This document shows, piece after piece, positions 1 through 9,604 of a stretch of DNA of 64,000 nucleotides. Source of the DNA: Phyto melanocephala (taxonomy: Eukaryota > Arthropoda > Insecta > Diptera > Rhinophoridae); NCBI GenBank assembly GCA_941918925.1, contig OW799233.1, positions 118,247,833 to 118,311,832 of the forward strand, in the 5' to 3' direction. A model generated the notes under the pieces. It ran no database searches, was not told the DNA's origin, and saw nothing but the letters and a program-made list of their open reading frames with translations. The number at the start of each line of letters is the position of its first letter. The first letter of the stretch is position 1. A program made the position numbers and the translations under genes.

Positions 1-1
1 G

Positions 2-340
2 TCCATATATCTTTGAGGCAATTAAGAATGTTACCGTCAATATTATTAGTTATTGCACCATGCTAACGGACTCTGTGCTTCCTAAAATTCAAGTGCATGG
101 TCTTGATGAACTCTGGTTTTAACAACAAGGTGCTAGGAGCAATACAGCGCATGAAACAATAGAATTGTTGAGAAATCATGTTGATGAAATCTTCGGAAAT
201 ATGCCAGCAACAATTTTAAAAACAATTTTTTTTATAAGATTTGGACAACTTGAGGTGTACGATTACTTAGGTTGTGGGATAATATTTATCTTTAGGAGTT
301 GATATTGAAGAATGCCTTCATATAAAAAGGTCGTCAGGGT
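2..340 (+). pseudogene. Mariner-type transposase remnant (catalytic core fragment)
   Basis: From position 2 one frame reads EAIKNVTVN, MLTDSVLPKIQ, then GLDELWF, an in-frame TAA, QQGARSNTAHETIELLRN and HVDEIFG. This is the usual mariner pattern F-F-x-P-x-L...[15 protein letters not shown], in which the second catalytic Asp (QQDGA) is changed to Gln here. After about position 210 the match needs frameshifts. It is cut by the window edge and clearly dead. Confidence 0.7.
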
Positions 341-1073
341 CATGTACAAAGACAAAATCCAACTATTTATTGCACAAATTTTTTTCAAAGTAAATTTAGA
401 ATAAACAATTGACTTCTAATGCATTTATGAAATCCACTTGTGAAATTATCCATTTAGATTATAAGATTTAAAAAGAAATGTAGGTATAAATAGTTAAATA
501 GAAAATAAATATAAATTGGACTAGGATATATAAGATTTTAATATGACAGTATTCATTCAATATTAACTTATTACATAAATATTCATGTAGTACACCCCCG
601 ACGGTTTGCTCTTCAATCTGAAAGTTACTAATTTATGTTTTATAGCATCGCGACTCGACGTAAAATTTTATATTTAGAATTAAAATTTTTTTCACTATAG
701 TTTTCTTACTAGGCCAAGTTTCTGTAAATATTATTATGTCAAAGATATAACTGAAACTTGGTCTAAGTCTTTATGTACAATATGGCAACATGATATTGTT
801 AATTTAAATAATATTGTTAATGCTTATAAATCCCTAAACACGGTTACCAAATTTTTATAAGATCTAACAATAATATGGAAATTATTGAATTTTCTACCGT
901 AAATTCAGTTGTGGGCTAAATTTTTGTTTAACAGCGCTTTTGCTTGGAATTGCAGACACAGTTTATGTCCTCATCAATTAAATAATACAATAAATAATTA
1001 TTCCTTTCGAGTTCTTTTGCAAACCAAATCAAAAAATTATAGTTAACGAATTTAAAAACAATAGTTGAATTAA
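341..1073. other. AT-rich stretch without recognised features
   Basis: No ORF or repeat that I recognise lies between the mariner remnant and the first A repeat. Confidence 0.5.
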
Positions 1074-2264
1074 ACAAGTAAGAGCGCTATATTCGGCCGT
1101 GCCGAATCTTATATACCCTTCACAACATGTAGTCATGAAATAACAGTAGTTTGTGTCACCATTCATCCCATATGAAATACGTACATACATATATAAAAAC
1201 ATCCCATTGTAAAATTATAAATTCACGTATGTATGTTAAAAAAAATGAAAAAAAAAAAATATTAAAAAAAAATTAAAAAAAAAAATTTAAAAAAAAATAA
1301 AAAAAAAAATTTAAAAAAAAATTTAAAAAAAAATTATATATAATTATAATTATTATATATAAAACAAAAAAAATAAAAAAAAAATTAAAAAAAATAAACA
1401 AGTAAGAGCGCTATATTCGGCCGTGCCGAATCTTATATACCCTTCACAACGTGTAGTCATGCAATAACAGTAGTTTGTGTCACCATTCATCCCATATGAA
1501 ATACGTACATACATATAAAAACATCCCATTGTAAAATTATAAATTCTCGTATGTATGTTAAAAAAACAAAAAAAAAAAAAATTAAAAAAAATTTAAAAAA
1601 AATTTAAAAAAAAAATTTAAAAAAACAATTAAAAAAAAAATTAAAAAAAAAATTATTATATATATAATATATATAAAACAAAAAAAAAATTTAACAAAAA
1701 AAAAAATTTAAAAAAAAATAATAAAAATATAAATAATATATTAAATAAAAAATAAAAAAAAATTTTAAAAAAAATTTTAAAAAAAATTTTAAAAAAAATT
1801 TTAAAAAAATTGAAAAAAAAATTTTTTGGCTCAGCTGGGATTTGATGCCACGTTTTCTCTAACCAGTATACATGTTTGTATGTATGTATGTTGTTGTTGT
1901 AATGTTTTTTTTGTGAAAGAAAAATCGAGGTGGTCGTGGGTTTTTGCTCATATCTCAGTTGTTTATGTACCGATGTTTCTGATTTTCAATACAGATCTAC
2001 TCCCGAATATTTCTGATATTTTAGTACCTTACCCGGGTCCAACCTATGTCGGGGGGCTTCAAAAAGTTGATTTCAACATACACACGGACAGACGGTCAGA
2101 CGGACAGACGGACAGACTGACAGACTGACAGGGCTTAATCGACTCCCATATTCATAAGCTTTCAGAAAATATATACTTTATGGGGTCGGAAATGAAAATT
2201 GTAGAAATTTCACACGGAATGACAAACCTATATATACCCTTTTTCACTGTGTGAAGGGTATAAA
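1074..2264 (+). repeat. Dispersed repeat family A, one head fragment followed by one full copy
   Basis: Two copies of the same head occur in direct orientation (1074 and 1397), each starting caagtaagagcgctatattc. Each head carries the hairpin TTCGGCCGTGCCGAA and then tatacccttcacaa. The first copy stops in a poly(A)/T ladder. The second runs on through ggctcagctgggat, a GACA-rich stretch (2090-2130) and ggggtcggaaatgaaa. It ends at 2264 in a hairpin whose arms are ATACCCTT and AAGGGTAT. No coding capacity is seen. It is a non-autonomous repeat of uncertain class, and I only suspect similarity to Drosophila INE-1/Helitron-like repeats. Confidence 0.75.
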
Positions 2265-4000
2265 AATATCTATAGAGAAACATAAACACATGAAATGTAA
2301 CCATTATTTTATTTTGTTTAATTTTATAGTGGGAAATTATAAAAACATATAAACATTAAGTTCACTGGCAAATTGTAAATTCTAAGTGTTGGAGAAAATG
2401 TGTGTATAGTAATAGAGTTTGTGATGTTAACCAAAAATATTTAATTTAAAATATATATATATATATATGTTTTTATGATTTTTCATTTATAATTTTGTGA
2501 ATGTATGGTTTTCATTTTACATATATATTTATTAATATTTTTTAAACCACAAATTTGAGGTTATGTTTTTGTTTTGTATTTTTATTTTAGTTCGCAGCTG
2601 TATTTTTATTTGTTCTATTTCAACTTTTAGTTGAAGTTTTCCTGCCATAATTTGTTAAATGTTTTTTTTATGTTATTTAAGTTGGTATTATTTTTGTTTT
2701 GCTTTTAACTTTTTTTTTTTTTGTAATTTACTTTATTTTCTTTGTTATTGTTTATATTTTTCTACTCTAAAACGCTAAAGGCTTTTAATCTGTGGGATTG
2801 TCGTACGATGAAGTTTCACCTATAGTATTTTATTTATTTATTTATTCAAGTATTTAATATAATTTCTTTTATATTTATATTCTTGTGTTATTTTTTTTGT
2901 TTTTAACTTTAGCTTACTAGAAACACTTAAATTCTTTTTTGTTTCCTATACTTTTTTTTAACTATTTATATTTGTTTATTTCATTTATTACTTTTTATTT
3001 GTCTATGAAACTTATTCTCTCATTTAACTTATATTTAACTTATTTTAGTTTATACAATATTTATAATTTTTTCACTTATTTTTATGTATAAGAATGTTTT
3101 TCCTTCTATTGGGAGTTATATTTTTATTGTTTATCTTTTGGAGCTCTTTGCAGTGTTTCAAAAGTACACATAAATGTTTCTGTAAGAGTGTAAAAGTAAA
3201 TTTTATTTAGAGTGAAGAAAACCACTTAAAAGAAATATTTATAAGCTTAACTTAACATAATTAACTTTACAAACGGAAGAAACATAAATTAATTTTTTTA
3301 TTGTGGTATTCCATATCGATCAAACGTGTAAGTTTTCCCTGCATTTGGTATTGGATTGTAATAAGAATTTTTAAATTTTTGATCGAATTCGCTCCTAGAA
3401 TATTCAACAAGTTCAATTAAAATAATTTTAAAATTTTTTTTTTCGGTATTTGTGTAAGTTTTTTTTTGGATAAATTACATTAAACACGTTTTATATATTA
3501 AACATTTTTTTGTCATAAATTCGATTTTTATACTTTAGCAATTATTTAATAATTAAATTACATTTTTATAAGTCTTCTGCTAATCGCACGTTTCCAAAAA
3601 ATATTATATTAGTTGTTAGTGAGTTTTTTAAAAATCTTATATTCATTGAAAATTTAAGAAAAGCTTCTTATTCCTTAAAAACACATTTATAAACTCATTA
3701 TAAGCAACAGATCTCTAGTTGGTTAGGTCGGCAATATTGTGTTAAATTTTACTCACGACTCCGATAAAAGCTATTAGTACTTGAAAAGAATTTTCAACAG
3801 TTTTCAGTTAGTAAAGGTGGGGTTCTTAAAGTGGGTCTTGAACTGTAGCTATAACGATAATTAAAAATACGATACAAACTAAGTTTTATATCGACTTAAA
3901 AATGTTTTAACAGTTTGTAAGAGCTTTATTTATATTGAAAAAAAATTATCCACTATTTTCAGAATGCAATAGAGAGACTTTTAATTCTTTGAAAAGTAGG
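2265..4000. other. T-rich flank without recognised features
   Basis: Low-complexity AT and T-rich DNA with a short AT dinucleotide run (2449-2468). No gene or transposon family is recognised. Confidence 0.5.
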
Positions 4001-4496
4001 AAATATCACTAGTGAATCAGTACTGATTCACTATTGACACTGTCACCAGTACTACTGACTTATTATACCCCCGACAATGCTTTTTTACTATAGACATTTA
4101 CCATGTGCGTGTCATTAAAAATCTACTACTGACACTGGTACTACTGAGTAGGTAGTTCTTTAAGGACCATATGTAGACATTGTCACCAGAGATTCAATAG
4201 TGCATTTAAGTAATTCTAGTCTACACTTTTGATACTTTTCTGAAATAGACGAATGAAACTTTTGTTAAAATATGATGTTTTATTAAAAAAAATTAGGGAA
4301 TTCATTAAATATCAAATATTAAAAGTAAATTAGGTACATTTCATTTAATTAGAACTTTTATTTATTGTGTATACATTTTTTTCTCATCAAAGAAAAATTT
4401 AAAAAAATGTAGACACTTTGTTGACAATGTCGCCAAGAAGTCGCCACAATAGTTGACAAAACTGGTGACTTGGAGACACTTGCCCCTAGGTTTCCT

Positions 4497-4983
4497 TCAG
4501 GGAAATTATAAATTGAGTTTATGTATGTATTTTTAAAAAAATTAAAAAGAAATATATAAAACAAATACAAATATAAATAAAAAAAATAAATAAAAAAATA
4601 TATATAAAAAAAAATTAAAATATATAAAAAAATATAAAAGATTAAAAAAATTGGTTTTCGCTCAGCAGGGAAAAAATCGAGGTGGTCGTTTTTTTCTCCA
4701 TATCTTAGTTGTTTATGTACCCTTTTTTCTGATTCTCAATAGCAATCTGCTTCCAAGCATTTCTGATATTTTAATACCTTACGCGGGTCTAGGCGATGTC
4801 TAGAGGCTTCAAAAACTTGATTTCAACACAACACACGGATAGACTGACAGACTGATAATGCTTAATCGACTTCTCTATTTATAAGCTTTCAGAAAATATA
4901 TACTTAATGGGGTCGGAAATGAAAATTGTAGAAATTTTACACGGAATGACAAACCTATATATACCCTTTTTTGACTTTTGTGT
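4497..4983 (+). repeat. Family A repeat, 5'-truncated copy
   Basis: The body and tail match the full A copy: ctcagcaggg, the agttgtttatgtacc stretch, gacagactgac, ggggtcggaaatgaaa and the tatataccctttttt terminus. The TTCGGCCGTGCCGAA head is missing. Confidence 0.7.
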
Positions 4984-5135
4984 AAATAAAATAATAATAA
5001 TTACAACAGAAGCATTTCATGTGGACAACCAAGAAATTATTTTTTTGTGAAACCCTAGTAAGTGTGAATCAGCGAAGAAAAAATTTTTTCAAGTTGTGGT
5101 TTTTTATAGAAAGGCTGTTAAATTAAAAAAAAAAA

Positions 5136-5140
<5 letters not shown>

Positions 5141-5200
<60 letters not shown>

Positions 5201-5215
5201 TAGTAATAATAATAA
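5141..5215. repeat. AAT microsatellite
   Basis: A run of about 75 bp of AAT units with a few AATG interruptions. It directly abuts the left end of the LT1 transposon, and the TAA target duplication lies in its last units. Confidence 0.9.
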
Positions 5216-5991
5216 CACTGTGCATGAAATTGACACTATTTTTTCGTGACAAGCTGGGCACCTAGCGTTTTAACATAATTCGGGTACGCTAAATCCTGTG
5301 GTGCCCTCGGTTTTTTAAGATTGGCTCTGGTTTTCGAGATATACCGTTATTTCGAAAATGGAGGAGGTTGCACCACATATGTTCGCGTAACTCAAAAACG
5401 CTTTAGCTTATTCCAAAAACTTAAAAAATCGAAATTCCGCAATAAAATTTCCTTTAAGAAAAGTAAAACTTCTTTCTAATATCCGTAGTCGTTTTAGAAA
5501 AATAATTTTTTTTTTGAAAAAAAAATTAATTTTTTTTATCAAAATTTCGAAATTTTTGTTCTTTAAAAATTCATAAAAAATTCAAAAATGCAGCTAGGCT
5601 TCTAATTTTTTGCAAACATATAAAAAACAAAGCTGCTAACAAAACAAGCCATAAATGATTAAAATCTGTTAGCAACTTTTGATTTTATTCACAAAAGTCG
5701 ACAAATTTTAATTAATTTAAGAATTTCATAAAACGCAATATTTGTATGGGAGAAAATGTTAAGAACAAAAAACAATGAAGGTCGGTCATACATTTTATCC
5801 CCCTAGGAGTGAATCCTGACCTTAGAAACAAATGATGGGAATGAAAAATAAAGTTGCGCATGTGCAAAATAAGCTATTTGTGATTAAAGTCTGTCTACAA
5901 CTTTTGATTTTTTCAGAAAAGATGAAATTTTTGAATTTTTTATATAACCAAACAAAAATTTTTTGTTGTTAAGTAGTTTTTATTTAGAAAT

Positions 5992-7653
5992 TTATTTTTC
6001 TTCCTCCTGCAGATTCCAACAAATATCCCCTAATAGCGAATCAAGTTGTTTGCCGCTATACCAGTGTTCGAGCCTGGCTGTTACTTGGTGAAATCTCTCG
6101 CCATGTGCATCAGACTCGGCTGGTGATTGTTCATTAAATTTTTCGGCATGGCAATGCAAAAAATGTATATTCAATGACATTCTAACGTTTAAGTTTTTAA
6201 ATGCGGTTAGCATATTTTTGATTAAAATTCGCCAGTTTTCAGACCGATGATTTCCTAATACATTTTCTATTACTGATTTCACACAATTCCAGGCCAATAG
6301 CTCGATATCATTCAATGCAACCTCAAATTGATGGTCCTTCATAAGACGGCGAATGTCCGGTCCATTAAGAATTCCTGTAAAATAGAAACATTATGAAATG
6401 AAATATAAATCTAATTTAATAAAGTAGTTAGAGTTCATACCTTCTTTTACTTTCATGCCGCTTAATCGTGGAAAAATTCGGTGCAATTCGGTAAAAGCAA
6501 CACCATCTGGGCTCAATGCTTTTATAAAATTTTTTACAATACCCAGTTTGATGTGGAGTGGAGGAAGCAAAATCTTTTCCATCGACACAAGTGGTAATTC
6601 AATAACATTGTTTCTATGCAATCTGCTTTCCTCACGAAAAGCCCAATCCCGTGTATTGTACTGGTCGCCATCGAAAAGCGTATTCCATAAGCACATGAAG
6701 CACATATTTTTAGTATAGCCCAATTGCATGCCTCTTAAAAGAGCTACCACTTTTAAATCTGCGCATTTTTTTCACTTGTGGTCTTCATATTTAATTAACT
6801 GTATTATTTTTTTCATTGATGCGTATGTCTCTTTAGTATTTGTGCTAAGTGCTATCGGAATAGGACTTTTTAAATAAGTGACATGTAGCAAAACTGCTTT
6901 TAAGCTACTTTTGGAAGAATCAATGAATAAGCGCCAATCTCCAGGATTATATTCATTTTGCATTGTTAAAACCAATCCGCGGATGTCAGTACAATGCGCA
7001 ATAGAATTATTCTCAATAGATTTAAAAAAAGTCGTAAATCGTCTATGGCGATTGATAGCCCCGTATGTTTGTACACCTGGTGCTAAAATATTAGCTCGTT
7101 TTAACTCTTTTGTCAAGAGAATGCTCTGAATTTGAGATAATTTTAGACGCCGTACCATTATATCCAGACGATCTTGCGTGATTTCATTGTGACTGCATGG
7201 AACCGTGATGCATGACGGTTGATACATTGAAGTAGCTGGTCCACCCGCTTCAACAGAATGAAGTATTGAGGAAATATATTCTGTTGGTATATGGCTATCC
7301 GGAACAGGAATTTCATCAGAATGTATAAGATATATAAGTAATTTTTCTTCGTTCATACCCGCTGTATAATTTATGCACGCATAACACTCATCTTCAACAT
7401 GAACTATGGGATCTCTCGAAATCATTGGAACACCAAATGGCATGGTGTCTCCATTTTTTCCCTACTTATTTAAATGGTAAATGCAGTGTGTACACACTTT
7501 TGATGATGTCCAACTCTTACCATATATAACACTTAAAGAAAAATGTGATTCATACAAGGTACTTGTTTCAGTAGTGATTTTACGGCGACTTGGTATATTT
7601 TTATATTTCCCACACACATAACAAAAGTAATTAAACTTTTTACACGGCCCCAT
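5992..7653 (-). pseudogene. LT1 transposase, nearly intact, two in-frame stops and one intron
   Basis: The reading frame spans 531 codons from MGPCKKFNYF (7653) to a stop at 5992 and is interrupted by only two nonsense codons. TAG is at codon 64 (7464-7462) and TGA at codon 294 (6774-6772). Both fall where related proteins have Trp. A 66-bp intron (6440-6375, GTATGA...tttacag) joins KVKEG to ILNGPDIRRLMK. The N-terminus has a Cys motif (CYVCGKY...CTHC). Then come MPFGVPM with CYAC, the core GDWRLFIDSSK (Asp245), C-A-DLKVV (Asp299), LLPPLHIKLG, MSLNIHFLHCH and SDAHGERFHQ (Glu497). Asp245, Asp299 and Glu497 are my guess for a DDE-type triad, not a proven one. The protein would be a nuclear transposase acting on the LT termini. 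An upstream in-frame ATG at 7686 is also possible. Confidence 0.85.
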
Positions 7654-7879
7654 CTTAGATATTTCAATATAACTGTTTAGATACAAGACTGTCAGAGGCT
7701 TTAAAATTCACTAATCACTTTCGCAAGCACTTTCCATATGACAGTGAAGGGGTTGAGGAACTCTTATTTATACTGTAATTGTTTTAATCAAAGTACTAGT
7801 CGCATGTTTTGTAAAAAAAAAGCAAGGACGAATAATATTTCTACCGTTTCCAGGTGTAGATTTTATTGCCAATAACTTG

Positions 7880-7955
7880 AAATCACAGGTAATTCAAAAA
7901 TACTATGTTTTAATTTTTAATTCCAAGAACCATGCCAAATACCGTTGTACAATGC
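7880..7955 (-). promoter_or_regulatory. Conserved leader block upstream of LT1 transposase
   Basis: This is the LT1 counterpart of the block at 19372-19446, read on the minus strand, about 227 bp upstream of the LT1 start. Shared words include acaacggtattt, gttcttggaatta and aattacctgtgatttcaa. Confidence 0.5.
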
Positions 7956-8809
7956 AAAATGAATGTAATCCTGGAGATTGGCGCTTATTCATTGATTCTT
8001 CCAAAAGTAGCTTAAAAGCAGTTTTGCTACATGTCACTAATTTAAAATTTTTTTATACGCGTAGAACCCTAGCCTTAAATTTTGCACCTGCAGCGCCTGA
8101 GATACCCCTAAACGGGCCAAATGTATGACCAGCGCAACTTTATTTTTCATTCCCAACATTTGTTTCTAAGGCCTAGAATTCACTCCTAGGGGGATAAAAT
8201 GTATGACCGACCTTCATTGTTTTTTGTTCTTAACATTTTCTTAAATCATACTTTCCCTTTATCACCATCCCTTAGGGGGGCTCCCATACAAATATTGCGT
8301 TTTATGAAATTCTTAAATTAATTAAAATTTGTCGACTTTTGTGAATAAAATCAAAAGTTGCTAACAGATTTTAATCATTTATGGCTTGTTTTGTTAGCAG
8401 CTTTGTGTTTTATATGTTTGCAAAAAATTAGAAGCCTAGCTGCATTTTTTAATTTTTTATGAATTTTTAAAGAACAAAAATTTCGAAATTTTGATAAAAA
8501 AATTAATTTTTTTTTCAAAAAAAAAATTATTTTTCTAAAACGACTACGGATATTAGAAAGAAGTTTTACTTTTCTTAAAGGAAATTTTATTGCGGAATTT
8601 CGATTTTTTAAGTTTTTGGAATAAGCTAAAGCGTTTTTGAGTTACGCGATTATATGTGGTGCAACCTCCTCCATTTTTGATATAACGGTATATCTCGAAA
8701 ACCAGAGCCAATCTTAAAAAACCGAGGGCACCACTGGATTTAGCGTACCCGAATTATGTTAAAACGCTAGGTGCCCGGCTTGTCTGTTTTTTCAACTAGC
8801 ACAGTGTAA

Positions 8810-9281
8810 TTAGTACATTATTAATTTTATATAGATTTTTTAATATTTTCGATGAATTAAAAAATTTTCAAAAAATGTTGATGAATAAGGAATATATGTA
8901 TATAAAATTTTTCCAAACATTCAGTGCATATAAAAAGTAATTAACCAATCCAACTTTTTTTACTCTTGTTAATTTAATTGAATTACAAATATTTGGTCAA
9001 AAGTTCAAAAATGTGCGTCCTGTGATAAATTATAGGATAAGAGCTATGACATCAAAGACAATCAACTTTTTTAATACAATTGTTTAATCTGGGGCTTATT
9101 TTTTTGAGTTCCTTAAATAATTGAAAGTTCGACTAAGGTGTTTTGCCAAAAGTCTATAGATTCATCCGATGATTCTGCACATTTTCAAAAAAACTTTTGT
9201 TTTGAAACTAACAAAATTCTTTTTTAATATCGTGTAATTTTGGGGAGAGAAAATACTTTGTGGCTAATTTGTAAAATCCAT
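8810..9281. other. Flank between LT1 and the Octbeta3R 3' end
   Basis: AT-rich DNA with no ORF or repeat that I recognise. It is probably intergenic or distal 3' UTR. Confidence 0.5.
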
Positions 9282-9327
9282 TTTATTGTATAATTGAATT
9301 GAATACCGAACGAAGGAAGTGTTTATT
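9282..9327 (-). promoter_or_regulatory. Candidate Octbeta3R polyadenylation signals
   Basis: Two AATAAA hexamers on the minus strand (9327-9322 and 9287-9282) lie about 110 and 150 nt after the stop codon. They are the nearest plausible poly(A) signals. This is position and motif only, and such hexamers are common in DNA this AT-rich. Confidence 0.4.
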
Positions 9328-9436
9328 TTTTTCTCTTTTCTTTTCTTACCTTACCTTACTACTATATTTAACTTTAAGATTTGTCTTTTTTATACTTTTT
9401 CATCTTGTTGCTGTTGCTATAGTTGTTGTTGTTCAT

Positions 9437-9604
9437 TTAGTTTTGATATAATGTTTGCAATTGATTTGATGATGATGAGGCGGCATACTGGCGGGCACGT
9501 ATTACATTCATATGTATTTCGGATGAAGCGGTGGAATTGACAAACGGTGGCATTTCGCCGCCAGCACTTACACGACAATTGATAAGTTTGTAAGGACAAC
9601 AGGA
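9437..9604 (-). CDS. Octbeta3R: Octbeta3R last exon: cytoplasmic tail and stop
   Basis: 168 bp, 55 codons plus TAA at 9437-9439. The acceptor is ttacatttgcag before 9604, in phase 0 as required by the TM7 exon. The tail starts [13 protein letters not shown], whose paired Cys residues are plausible palmitoylation sites. It continues [14 protein letters not shown] and [15 protein letters not shown], and ends LQTLYQN. The [10 protein letters not shown] and RARQYA blocks match the remembered fly Octbeta3R C-terminus. The exon is 12.7 kb from TM7. Confidence 0.88.
   Translation of the reverse strand, partial: SCCPYKLINCRVSAGGEMPPFVNSTASSEIHMNVIRARQYAASSSSNQLQTLYQN

Larger units (their letters stand above)
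5216..8806 (-). mobile_element. LT1: long-TIR DNA transposon, 3591 bp
   Basis: The ends start CACTGTGC on both sides. The inverted repeats are about 640 bp (5216-5857) and 675 bp (8132-8806), clearly homologous with small indels. The flanking target duplication is TAA (5213-5215, 8807-8809). Inside lies a minus-strand transposase gene (7653-5992). A 97-bp piece of that gene is repeated in opposite orientation at 7952-8047. The left TIR also has a diverged internal duplication (5640-5720 against 5862-5940). CACTG ends with a 3-bp duplication recall the CACTA/Mirage/Chapaev group. The transposase belongs to a family I have seen widely in invertebrates, but I cannot name its superfamily with certainty. 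Confidence 0.92.

Noticed and set aside
1826..2128. 100-residue ORF on the plus strand
   Set aside because: It lies in the A repeat body and tail; its C-terminus is just the translated GACA-rich tract (TDRRSDGQTDRLTD). Other A copies do not keep the frame.
4001..4500. Clustered gacactgtcacc / agtactactgac words, in both orientations
   Set aside because: Short imperfect inverted and direct words only; I could not define ends or a second copy.
7462..7464. In-frame TAG and TGA in the LT1 transposase as possible recoding
   Set aside because: Both replace Trp by a single G-to-A change and no recoding signal is visible; ordinary decay is simpler.
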